Shown here: positions 37,608-46,409 of the stretch, piece after piece
Position numbering within the stretch: position 1 is the stretch's first letter
Layout: the number at the start of each line of letters is the position of its first letter
From: Vulcanisaeta sp. JCM 16161
GTDB taxonomy: Archaea > Thermoproteota > Thermoprotei > Thermoproteales > Thermocladiaceae
DNA: 64,000 nucleotides
Direction: 5' to 3'
Assembly (NCBI RefSeq): GCF_001316285.1
Contig: NZ_BBDO01000006.1
Location: forward strand, 173,828-237,827
The notes under the pieces: model-generated
The model's database searches: none
Told to the model about the DNA's origin: nothing
The model's input: the letters and a program-made list of their open reading frames with translations, nothing else
Made by a program: the position numbers and the translations under genes

Positions 37608-37658
37608 AACCTAGTAAGGACTTTGAAGTAATTATAAGGAGTACTTTTGGAGGGGAGA

Positions 37659-37981
37659 TCATATTAAGAATACTAGCTCAAGTATGGCGAGTAGGGCGCC
37701 TATTATGGTCCACCAGGTAAAGACTAGGTTTAAGGCAGCAACAACGATGCCAGTGTCCGAACCTCAGGATCACCCTGCCTAGATATTAGTAATGCGCCAG
37801 TGCCTATGTTCATTATGGCAAGGGCAATGACTATCAATGTTAATGCCCAAAGGATGGTTGTGCCTATGTTGGGTATTGGCACGAGAATTAACGATGCAGC
37901 ACCAAGAAGGAGGGCTGGGATAAGGAGGAGTGCTCCACTAATGAGCATCAGTATACCCGCAACCCTGGGCTCGCTCATCAA
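37659..37981 (-). CDS. Small membrane protein, frameshifted
   Basis: About 107 residues with three or four hydrophobic segments: VAGILMLISGALLLIPALLL, ILWALTLIVIALAIMNIGTG and, after a frameshift near 37750, GIVVAALNLVFTWWTIIGAL and ILELVFLI to the stop at 37659. No family assigned. It lies between the RNase Z-like and epimerase genes on the same strand with a short spacer (30 bases to the epimerase), so it is probably in that operon. Confidence 0.55.
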
Positions 37982-38011
37982 GCAATGCGTTACTAAGCCA
38001 TTAAATACTTA

Positions 38012-38965
38012 CTATCCATAGACCCTCCTAAGCCAATTAACCATCTCCTTAACACCGATGTCAATGGCAGGCTCAACATTGCCCAATACTCTCCTCGTAC
38101 TTTCACAGTCATACTGCACATTAACGTACTTAAGTAATGAACGGGCACCACCAGGTAGGAATAATCCAACAAGACCTGGCGGTAATGGTATCCTAACACC
38201 ACCAACGCCTAAATGCTCAGCCATTAATTCGGCAAAGTCGCCTAGGCTATACATCGTACACTCTGTCGCGTATAGGAACGTATTCCTATACTCCTCATTA
38301 ACCGCCAACCTCTCGAGCATCTCCACTAGGTAACCCACGTAAATGGCATTAATAAGGCCCCTGACCTGGGGCACTAAGCCCATCCTCACAAACCTATATA
38401 GGCTAAGGAACTCGTTATGGTCATTGTAATAACCATAAACAAGTGTTGGCCTAACAATCACGTAATTAAGCCCGTCAACGCCCAACTCCTTAATCGTCCT
38501 CTCACCATCGCACTTAGACCTCTCATAATCGCTTCTCGGTCTCACATACGAGTAATCACAATGTACAGGCTCCTCCTTTATATAATTGCCTATCTTACCC
38601 GAAGCCGCCGATGCGCTTATGTGTATGAACTTTATCGACTTATCAACACTGAGTATTGCCCTTGCTATATTACGGGGAACCTCAACATGCGCACTCCATA
38701 ATTCATTCCATGAACCATTCAATAAACCAACGGTGTTAAATACGTAATTCGGCTTAAGACCACTAATTAATTTAACTAGGTCGTCATAGTTGCCCGGATC
38801 CAGCTTATGAGGTTTAATGTTTAATTCGAGTAAATCCTTCATCATAAGCGCCTTACTACCGTGAATAGATCTATAGGTTATATGCACATCAAAACCCCTG
38901 TTAATTAGGTGCTTAGCTAGGTTGGCTGCAATGAATCCAAGGCCAATGATTAATGCTTTCTCCAC
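38012..38965 (-). CDS. NAD(P)-dependent epimerase/dehydratase
   Basis: Intact 317-residue extended short-chain dehydrogenase. The nucleotide-binding loop is ALIIGLGFIAANLAKHLINR. Further motifs are FIHISASAASG and the catalytic pair in RSDYERSKCDGERTI (YxxxK), with VRPTLVYGYY downstream. Such enzymes act on nucleotide sugars or similar compounds. The neighbours (small membrane protein, MBL hydrolase) give no pathway. Divergent from the MFS exporter at 39079. Confidence 0.8.
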   Translation of the reverse strand: MEKALIIGLGFIAANLAKHLINRGFDVHITYRSIHGSKALMMKDLLELNIKPHKLDPGNYDDLVKLISGLKPNYVFNTVGLLNGSWNELWSAHVEVPRNIARAILSVDKSIKFIHISASAASGKIGNYIKEEPVHCDYSYVRPRSDYERSKCDGERTIKELGVDGLNYVIVRPTLVYGYYNDHNEFLSLYRFVRMGLVPQVRGLINAIYVGYLVEMLERLAVNEEYRNTFLYATECTMYSLGDFAELMAEHLGVGGVRIPLPPGLVGLFLPGGARSLLKYVNVQYDCESTRRVLGNVEPAIDIGVKEMVNWLRRVYG

Positions 38966-39078
38966 AATGTCCTATTTATGACAATTGGTAATTAAGTCTT
39001 TCCCTAAATAGAGAAAATAGCCGATATCACTAACAAAGAAGGTTTTATAAATGCTAGGTATCCGAATGCCATAATCGT

Positions 39079-41161
39079 ATGCAGAGGGAATTATGGGTTT
39101 CGATAAGTGAGGGTCAGAGAAGGGCTGTATTGATAAATGCGTTTCTTGGAGCATTGCTTGGATCAATAAATATCTCATCAGTTGTAATTGCGCTACCCGC
39201 GATACTCAGGGGTATTGGGCTTAGTATAAATACAGCAATTGGCTTCATGATAATGGCATGGATAATGTTTGCATACCCACTGATCATGGCAATAACCGTA
39301 GCCTAATTGGCAGGTTATCGGATATGTATGGTAGAGGTAGGGTATTCACAATAGGCGATATTGTATTTACAACGGCATCACTATTGCTAGGGTTAACGCC
39401 AGGTTATGGAGCCATTGCTGGAATTCAAATGGTCACTTATAGATTTGTCCAGGGCCTAGGCGGATCCATGATGTTTGGCAATAGCGCCGCATTAATAACT
39501 GATGTCTTCCCACCGGAGCGTAGGGGTGTGGCGCAGGGAATTGTCGGTATATCATTCAGTGCCGGTAGTATATTGGGGCTGGTGGTTGGCGGTTTATTAG
39601 CAACAATAAATTGGAGGTGGGTTTTCCTATTTAATGTACCAATAGGCATTATTAGCATTATATGGGCGTACAGGAGCGTTTATAGGCTACCTGCGGGCTT
39701 TACTAAGGCTAGGATCGACTGGGTCGGTGCATCGTTACTGACCATATCATTGGTGCTACTGCTCATGGGTTTAATGCTTTCAATGATGCCGTATGGAGGG
39801 TCATCACTTGGTTGGGGTAATCCAATGGTTTGGATGCTATTGGGCATTGGCGGCGCCTCTTTGCCCTATTATTCTTCATTGAGTCCAGGATAACCGAGCC
39901 AATGCTTAGGGTTAGGCTGTTTAAGATTAGGCAGTTCACCTACGGCGTAGTAAGTAGCCTCTTCCTATTCCTCGCCCAGGGAGCCAATGTATTCGTCCTA
40001 TCACTTCTTCTCCAGGCAATTTACCTACCGCTTCATGGCGTGCCCTATGTAGACACGCCGCTTTGGGCCGGTATATACCTAATACCTAGTAGTATAACTA
40101 ATGCAATATTCGCACCAATAGGTGGTAAGTTACTAAATAGGTTTGGTGCTAGGGTAGTATCCACATTAGGCGCGGTGTTGCTTGCGGTGAGCTTTGAGCT
40201 ATTAACGTTACTACCAATAACCAACTTCAACTACATGTGGTTTGCGGCAATATTGTTACTAATGGGCGCTGGTTCAGGCCTATTCCAATCACCAAACCTA
40301 GTATCAATACTAAGCGCTGTACCACCGACGGAGAGATCCGCAGCATCTGGACTGAGATCAGCCATGCAAAACATAGGCCTACTAATGAGCTTCGCGATAT
40401 TCCTAACGTTAATTCTCGCGGGGGCATCCACAGTGCTAACACAATCAATATACAGGGCATTGCTAAGTGCCGGGGTTCCCATAGCCGATGCTGAAAGGTT
40501 GGTATCAATACCGCCCGTCTATGCCCTATTTGCTGCGTTCCTAGGTTACGACCCAATAAAGACCCTGATCCAGCAGGCCGGTATATCACTGCCAAGTAAT
40601 GTATTCTACAACATTGATAAGTTAACCTTCTTCCCAAGCGCAATAGCGCCCGCAATGTCTGCAGGCTTTTACTACGCATACCACACAGCCGCAATCCTAG
40701 CCCTATTGGCTGCCGTGTTTTCATACCTAAGGGGCAGGGAGACTTTTCACCAGCACCAATCCCCTGAAACAGTGCAGGTAAGTGCGAGAAGTCCCGTGAA
40801 GGCTGTGGAACAGGTAAACATTCCCGACCCAGTAGATAATAAGCCCATTAACAATCCTGGCAACACAAACATCGACATTAAGTCGGACCCAATACTAAGA
40901 AAGACCTATGCCGCTTACCTGCTAATGAACACTGACCTCGGTGAAACAGTGTTAAATAATATAACGGGTAAGGAACTCATATATGCAATAGCCGTAACCT
41001 CAGGGCTACCTGAGTGGTTCGTAAACTTCGTGAACAATATCAACGATTGCCAAATAAATGATTCAACAATAGAATCGCTGATTAAGTATGTAAGCATACC
41101 AGATTGGCTAAATGAGGTCATTAATGGCTGGTTTAAAATAAAGGGTCTTGGTAAAACGTAA
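39079..41161 (+). CDS. MFS exporter of the DHA2 type with C-terminal soluble extension, frameshifted
   Basis: Drug:proton antiporter-like protein of about 694 residues, 14 predicted helices. N-terminus LINAFLGALLGSINISSVVI (motif D1-like) and, after a frameshift near 39300, LIGRLSDMYGRGRVFTIGDI (motif A); the motif C region follows. A second frameshift near 39880 leads to helices 7-14, including GAGSGLFQSPNLVSILSAVP. From about residue 560 a cytosolic extension of about 120 residues follows (HQHQSPETVQVSARSPVKAV, then YLLMNTDLGETVLNNITGKE and a Trp-containing helical end). This tail is not part of typical DHA2 proteins. It probably exports amphipathic compounds. Confidence 0.8.
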
Positions 41162-41203
41162 AACATTTTTAGGCAAATCAATCATTTTAATAAGATATAT
41201 TTT

Positions 41204-41365
41204 TCAATTTTTAAATAACACCTCATAGATATAACGTATATGACCTATCACCGCTCCATAAAACAGCCCTACCATCCTCAGATACTCAACAACCGTGTAA
41301 CCCCTGTATATCCTCCTTTCGGTATTTACTTGGTTATTCTGCGATCTTCCTTTAGGCATGAACAT
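41204..41365 (-). CDS. Small hypothetical protein
   Basis: 53 residues from ATG 41365 (or ATG 41359, MPKGRSQNN). Basic, Tyr-rich: RRIYRGYTVVEYLRMVGLFY, then a hydrophobic helix and KN end. No known family. It starts with the same MPKGRS as the small protein at 28061-28190. Lies convergent with the MFS gene and divergent from the IPP isomerase gene; an AT-rich element TTTATTAAC lies upstream. Confidence 0.45.
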   Translation of the reverse strand: MFMPKGRSQNNQVNTERRIYRGYTVVEYLRMVGLFYGAVIGHIRYIYEVLFKN

Positions 41366-41520
41366 TTTCTTATCACCGAATCAAGGATAGGGCTTTTCTG
41401 TTAATAAATTTATATTGTGAAATGGGTTTAATCAATATATTAACTCTTGATAATTATATAAATTATATATCATATGTAACCTAGGATAAGTTTTTATTTC
41501 GTTGGTTAATCCATGTTTGA

Positions 41521-42595
41521 ATGATTGAGAGTAGGAAGAATGACCATATTAGGATTGCATCGGAGTATAATGTAGAGGAGGGCAATAACCTATTTAATGA
41601 GGTGCATTTAATACACATCGCATTACCCGAGATGGACTTTGACGATGTTAATACGGCAACTACCATATTTAACAAGAGATTATCATTCCCATTCATCATT
41701 GGCGCAATGACGGGGGGCACGGAAACCGCGGAGAAGATAAACGCCACACTTGCCAGGTGCGCCGAGGAATTTGGTATTGGCATGTATGTTGGTTCCCAGA
41801 GGGTCGCCATTGTTAAGCCCGAGACTGCCAGGAGCTTTAGGGTTGTTGCCGAGAATGCACCAACAGCCCTCAAGATAGCCAATCTAGGGGCTCCGCAGGT
41901 CTCCAGGCTTGATGAGAAGGTGCTTAGTGACTGGGTTTTGCAGGCAATAGATATGATTAATGCAGATGCAATAGCCATACACCTAAACCCTGCCCAGGAG
42001 GTTTTCCAACCAGAGGGTGAGCCCTGGTTTAAGGGCGTCATTGATAAGCTTAGGTTCATAAGGAAGGTGGCCAATAGGCCATTAATTGTTAAGGAGGTTG
42101 GTAATGGAATATCCATGGAGGTTGCAAGGGCGCTCGTTTCTAGGGTGGGCCCTGACGCAATCGATGTCGCTGGTACTGGCGGAACGTCATTCATAAGGAT
42201 TGAGAGCATAAGGCTGGGACAACTAACGAGGCTGACGTATTCAGTGGCTGGGGGATACCAACGGCGATATCCATATGCGAGGTAAGGAGCGTCTATGATG
42301 GCGTAATAATTGCATCAGGTGGTATTAGGAGCGGCTTGATGGGGCTAAGGCAATAGCCATTGGCGCGAATGCCTTCTCGATGTCAAGGCCACTCCTGCTG
42401 GCCGCGCTTAAGGGGTATGATGAAACCAAGAAGTTCATTGGTAAGCTACTTAGGGAGTTTAGGATTGCGATGTTCCTTACGGGCTCTAGGAGTATTGATG
42501 ACCTCGGTAAGGTGCCGATTGTCTTTGGACCAACGATAATCTCCTGGCTCAACCAAAGGGGTGTACAATGTAGGCGGATTAGGCGTGGTGAGTAA
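41521..42595 (+). CDS. fni: Type 2 isopentenyl-diphosphate isomerase, frameshifted
   Basis: FMN-dependent IPP isomerase (IDI-2), interconverting IPP and DMAPP for archaeal isoprenoid lipids; cytoplasmic, about 358 residues. Recognised by the start [20 protein letters not shown], then [53 protein letters not shown] and [16 protein letters not shown]. Frameshifts near 42250 and 42340 lead into [25 protein letters not shown] and then [20 protein letters not shown]. Active-site Gln/Glu and flavin loops are present when joined. The archaeal lipid pathway continues with GGPP synthase and the reductase at 57.5-59.7 kb. Confidence 0.9.
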
Positions 42596-42653
42596 TATAA
42601 TCGTCGTAATTCCTGATAGTTAGCATAAGCATTTTATAGAATTGTACTGACTC

Positions 42654-43078
42654 ATGGATGTGTCTATTCAGGCATTTCATGCCCAAGGTGTGGTTCGAGG
42701 AGGATAGCCATTGTTGTTTCGGAGACATTAACATTTAAGTGCCTGGACTGCGGTTATACCTGGTCACCGAACCTACCTGCCCAGGGAATGGTACATACTA
42801 AGGCTGGCGATATTCACTGGACCGAGGTTAAGAAGATAATGGAGGATGCCGTAAATTACGTCATAAGCCTGTTGAATGAGGGATTGATAAATTGCAATGA
42901 CGTTATTAATAAGGTTCAGGAGAGGTATGGGAATTACCTATCATCACGTGAGATCCTTAGAACAATAATAAATGGAGCCAAGAGGTATCTTGAGGAAATC
43001 AGGTACAAGGACGCCAGCAAGTACTCGGCATTAAGCACGGAGTTAAATAAGTGCAGGGAATTAATGAGTAAGGGTTAG
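42654..43078 (+). CDS. Zinc-ribbon protein with helical C-terminus, frameshifted at the start
   Basis: About 141 residues. ATG 42654 opens MDVSIQ, and one lost base near 42672 leads into ISCPRCGSRRIAIVVSETLT and KCLDCGYTW, a four-Cys zinc ribbon (CPRC and CLDC). The rest is helical, GDIHWTEVKKIMEDAVNYV and ELNKCRELMSKG. Its end is 4 bases from the convergent L2 stop. Probably a nucleic-acid or translation-linked small factor; no family name. Confidence 0.55.
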
Positions 43079-43082
43079 GGCC

Positions 43083-43898
43083 TTACTCTGACGGCATTGC
43101 GCTTGTCCTCTTATTCTTAAGCCTCGTCTTCTTTGGATAACCAGATGCCCAAACCCTCTTACTCCTTGGTACGATCTGCGGACACCTCCTGCCGGTACAC
43201 CTGGGCGCTATTATACCAACCTTCTGACCAGGTGGTGCAGTCCTCGGCACTGGCGTCTCACCCTTCTGGTGACTGCCACCACCATGTGGATGGGCATACG
43301 CATTCATTGCCTTACCCCTAACCGTTGGGTACTTCCAGGACTTAGCCAGTGACCTGTAGTACTTAGCCCCCGCCTTGAGCATGGGCTTCTCAATCCTACC
43401 ACCACCGGCTACTATGCCGATGGTTGCCCTGGCCCTTGAATCGATCTCCATAACCTTACCGCTGGGTAGCTGAACAACCGTGGTGCTGTCCTTGTGTATT
43501 AGGACGACTGCGTAGGTCCCGCCTGACCTAACGAACTTACCACCATCATTAATCCTCTTCTCAATGTTGTAGATCATCGAGCCCTCAGGGATCTTACCGA
43601 GCGGTAATATGTTACCTGGCATTGGCTTGGCCATAGCACCAATCTCTATTATTTGACCTACGTACATGCCCTCAGCCGCGTAATTAAGGAATTCCCTACC
43701 ATCCTCAAGGGCTATCCTAGCCACAGGGGCGTTGAGACCGGGCACGTGCATCAACTCCTTAACAACACCCCTAACAACGCCATTAAGCTCAGCCTCACTC
43801 ATTGGTAAATACCTAACTGGGCCCTCTCTAATCCAACTTGGGCTCCTAAACTGCGAACCACCTCTTCCTCGTCTCTGCACTAGTATTCTCTTGCCCAC
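43083..43898 (-). CDS. rpl2: Large-subunit ribosomal protein L2 (uL2)
   Basis: Intact 271-residue archaeal uL2, placed at the peptidyl-transferase centre and needed for subunit association. Typical features: the Gly/Arg-rich start KRILVQRRGRGGSQFRSPSW, the OB/SH3 parts GREFLNYAAEGMYVGQIIEI and SGGTYAVVLIHKDSTTVVQL, and the hallmark VRGKAMNAYAHPHGGGSHQK loop, in which the conserved His follows. It stands alone rather than in the usual S10-spc cluster, which fits the scattered ribosomal genes of Thermoproteales. Confidence 0.96.
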   Translation of the reverse strand: MGKRILVQRRGRGGSQFRSPSWIREGPVRYLPMSEAELNGVVRGVVKELMHVPGLNAPVARIALEDGREFLNYAAEGMYVGQIIEIGAMAKPMPGNILPLGKIPEGSMIYNIEKRINDGGKFVRSGGTYAVVLIHKDSTTVVQLPSGKVMEIDSRARATIGIVAGGGRIEKPMLKAGAKYYRSLAKSWKYPTVRGKAMNAYAHPHGGGSHQKGETPVPRTAPPGQKVGIIAPRCTGRRCPQIVPRSKRVWASGYPKKTRLKNKRTSAMPSE

Positions 43899-43930
43899 GA
43901 TTAATCCCGTTAATGGTGATGGGTAGTGGG

Positions 43931-43938
43931 TTTTTAAA
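43931..43938 (+). promoter_or_regulatory. TATA box of the endonuclease-subunit gene
   Basis: TTTTTAAA about 22 bases before the GTG at 43957, in the spacer divergent from rpl2. Confidence 0.5.
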
Positions 43939-43956
43939 GATTTACATTAACGGATA

Positions 43957-44505
43957 GTGCGGGATGAGGATTTGAAGAACCAGGAAAAGATGATAGTCGT
44001 TAGGAAGGTGGGGGCTGATGAGTATAGCCTTATTGAAATTAGTAGTGGCGATATCCATGAATTTAGGGAGAAGGGTATTGGTGATGTGAGGAATGGAACC
44101 ATAATATTAAGGCCAGTAGAGCTTGTGTACCTATCCATAACTGGGTATAGGGTAATAGTTGATGGCAATGAGATGAACGTGGATGAGCTAATAAAGGATG
44201 TGAAGAACCCACATGCATTAACGGTCTACCTTGACATGAGGAAGAGGGGTTACTTCATAAAACCCGTGACTAATGGACCAGTGGACTTCCTGGTTTGGGA
44301 TAAGGGAAAGAGCCCGGTGAATTCGAGCCCTAGGTACATGATTAAGATAGTCACTGAGGGACTTGGGATACAGGTAATGGAGTTATTAAATGTGCTGAAG
44401 TATAGCGAGAGCATGGGCGCGCAGTTGGTCCTTGCTCTCGTTAGTTCTGAGGGGGTTATCACTTATTATAAGGCATTCACATTTAAGCCTGTTAAGGGTG
44501 GTTGA
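43957..44505 (+). CDS. tRNA-splicing endonuclease, structural (beta) subunit
   Basis: Intact 182-residue protein with the two-domain layout of archaeal EndA. The C-terminal domain reads PHALTVYLDMRKRGYFIKP, GPVDFLVWDKGKSP and LALVSSEGVITYYKAF, the usual fold order. The catalytic residues are not where expected: no His after PVNSSPRY and no Lys in the following helix (LKYSESMGAQLVLAL). I therefore call it the non-catalytic partner of the crenarchaeal alpha2-beta2 enzyme; the catalytic gene is not in the window. The enzyme removes introns such as those in tRNA-Gln and tRNA-Ser. GTG start; TATA 22 bases upstream. Followed 3 bases later by the next gene. Confidence 0.75.
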   Translation: MRDEDLKNQEKMIVVRKVGADEYSLIEISSGDIHEFREKGIGDVRNGTIILRPVELVYLSITGYRVIVDGNEMNVDELIKDVKNPHALTVYLDMRKRGYFIKPVTNGPVDFLVWDKGKSPVNSSPRYMIKIVTEGLGIQVMELLNVLKYSESMGAQLVLALVSSEGVITYYKAFTFKPVKGG

Positions 44506-44508
44506 TCC

Positions 44509-44806
44509 ATGGTTACGATCAAGGACATAGAGCAGGTACTAGCTATGGTTAGGAATAAGGGGTTCAGAGTTATTATTAGGCTGAGGAAGTCAAGGAACAT
44601 GATAGCCCTTGAGAAGGAAATTAGGCCTAAGCCCCGAGGGCAATTACGTGGCCTGGGCCTCGGCATTCCCAGCACCACCTCATCAAATAATTGATGCTTA
44701 CGGGATAGCCTCAATAGAGATTTACTGCAGAAACGAACTGATTAAGCAGTTAAGTGATTGGAAGGAACTCGTCAAGGAACTTCAGACACTAAATGAGTGC
44801 CATTAA
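44509..44806 (+). CDS. Conserved small protein downstream of the endonuclease subunit, frameshifted
   Basis: About 99 residues. ATG 44509 gives TIKDIEQVLAMVRNKGFRVI and RKSRNMIALEKEI; after one break near 44626 follow LSPEGNYVAWASAFPAPPHQ and SIEIYCRNELIKQLSDWKEL. No family known to me. Only 3 bases from the upstream gene, so cotranslated with the splicing subunit. Its 3' end overlaps the convergent radical SAM gene by 4 bases. Confidence 0.55.
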
Positions 44807-45711
44807 CCACTCTCTACGGCGTACTCCCTATTACCTATTCTCAACTTAATGACAACTCCACTCTCGCTCCTGCTCTCCACTGTACCGTCATCAAGGACTA
44901 CCTCATCTCCGCTGCTAATTCTCATGTTAATCCTGAATAGCCTAGCACCGATTTGTGCGAGGTCCTTGTAGCGGGATGTGCATACGTTGACGTTTATCCA
45001 AGGCCACCTCCTCCTAATCTCGCTGGCTATTTTAATGCCAGCATCAATACTGCCTATGACGCTACCGTCAGGCCCTGGCTTATAGCCCATGCTTATCAAA
45101 TTATTTATGTTTGAGGGGCTTACGTCAAGTTCGTTCAGGTTCACAAAGCTTATTAGGCCATTATTAATGAGTAGTTCAGCAACACTAACGATATTATCCT
45201 CGAACCTAGGCAGGGCAGGCACCTCAAGACCAAGCTCAATACCCGCGTCCTTAAGTATCTTAAGTAAACCAAGCTTACCGCTTAACTGGGCTGGGTTTAT
45301 CGCGTGTACCCTGACCTCATCAATACCACTGCCAGCCAACTTCCTAATGGCTTCCTCACTAATGTTCAGAGCATGAGTATACATGTGTATGTGAAAGCCC
45401 TGCCCATAAATGTCCTTTAGCAGTTTCACCAACGTAACTACCCTATCAACGACCATTATTGGATCGCCACCCGTGATTGCCAATCCATTCGACCCAGCCC
45501 TATCTAACTCATCAATTATATCATCTGGGAACTTATTGACCGGCCTATCGTTGATGAACATGACGTCCCTGCCAAATCTATCCCTACTAACTGGGCAGTA
45601 GAAGCAATTCAATGGGCATATCCCAGTTATGAAGAGTACGCTCTTAATGCCAAGTTGACACTGCCTACATCCCCTCGCAAACTCCCCAAACACTATGTTG
45701 AGTCGTCTCAT
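44803..45711 (-). CDS. Radical SAM protein
   Basis: Radical SAM enzyme of about 302 residues, intact. Motif GICPLNCFYCPVSRDRFGRD (CxxxCxxC), preceded by a Cys pair in FARGCRQCQLG, then ITGGDPIMVVDRVVTLVKLL and EVRVHAINPAQLSGKLGLLK. The C-terminal segment is beta-rich (IGARLFRINMRISSGDEVVL). A group related to pyruvate formate-lyase-activating or archaeal biosynthetic radical SAM proteins; reaction unknown. I choose the ATG at 45711 (MRRLNIVF), 27 bases from the TATA element at 45738-45747; an earlier in-frame ATG at 45762 would place the TATA inside the gene. Confidence 0.75.
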   Translation of the reverse strand: MRRLNIVFGEFARGCRQCQLGIKSVLFITGICPLNCFYCPVSRDRFGRDVMFINDRPVNKFPDDIIDELDRAGSNGLAITGGDPIMVVDRVVTLVKLLKDIYGQGFHIHMYTHALNISEEAIRKLAGSGIDEVRVHAINPAQLSGKLGLLKILKDAGIELGLEVPALPRFEDNIVSVAELLINNGLISFVNLNELDVSPSNINNLISMGYKPGPDGSVIGSIDAGIKIASEIRRRWPWINVNVCTSRYKDLAQIGARLFRINMRISSGDEVVLDDGTVESRSESGVVIKLRIGNREYAVESG

Positions 45712-45737
45712 TACTCGGGAGGCTGTAGCGTACCCCC

Positions 45738-45747
45738 TTATAAATGC
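45738..45747. promoter_or_regulatory. TATA element shared by divergent genes
   Basis: CTTATAAATG reads as CATTTATAAG on the other strand, so it has TATA character in both directions. The reverse-strand radical SAM ATG is 27 bases away and the forward rhomboid ATG 43 bases away. Confidence 0.5.
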
Positions 45748-45789
45748 ATGTGCGTTAAGCATTTTAATGAATTAAAAGCGAGGCAGGCG

Positions 45790-46366
45790 ATGTATAGGTT
45801 TAGAGGCACATTGATTGCCTTCATAATATCGACGGCATTTACAATACCCATATTCATAGCCATGAACACAAGCCAAACAGCCTATGAATCAATGGTCGCA
45901 TTACTTGGCAGTACATGGCCTCCAATAACTCCATGGGCTTCATAACGGCCATATTCGCACACCCATCATATACCGACTACATATTTGACATGCTCACCCT
46001 ATGGATGATTGGGCCATACTTCGAGACCATGTTTGGATCAAGAAACTTCTGGCTCACCTTCATGCTCAGCGGCATAGCTTCCACACTCTCGCCAATACTC
46101 TACTACGCAATGGGGACGCCGGTCCTCGTTGGCGGTTCCTCAGGCGCGTTGTTTGGGCTTATTGGCTTCATAATAGCCACACCGCACAGGGGCGTGATAC
46201 TGGCGAATCCAATAAACATAATAGCAATAATATTCCTACTATCACCACTGCCTTCGCCTTCGGCATAGCCTACCTAGGCCACCTGCTCGGCTTTATCGTG
46301 GGAATTATAATTGGATATCTATATATAAAAAGACGAAGAACACAATACTTTCTTTCGATATCATAA
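45790..46366 (+). CDS. Rhomboid-family intramembrane serine protease, frameshifted
   Basis: Six-helix rhomboid of about 190 residues that cleaves membrane proteins within the bilayer. The first helix FRGTLIAFIISTAFTIPIFI is in one frame. After a break near 45925 come GFITAIFAHPSYTDYIFDML and MFGSRNFWLTFMLSGIAST, then the catalytic Ser motif GGSSGALFGLIGFI. After a second break near 46250 comes the catalytic His in IAYLGHLLGFIVGIIIGYLY. Helix 4 Ser and helix 6 His are both present when joined. Start ATG 45790. Confidence 0.8.
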
Positions 46367-46409
46367 GTACTTTATTAATTAGACAGCAGAGTTTACTTAG
46401 GGGATTATT

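Noticed and set aside
40227..40724. 165-residue reverse frame inside the MFS exporter
   Set aside because: Antisense shadow of conserved membrane helices, with a random-looking sequence; the forward frame is clearly the coding one.
41481..42209. 242-residue reverse frame opposite the IPP isomerase
   Set aside because: Mirror frame of a strongly conserved enzyme; Ser/Thr-rich low-complexity translation.
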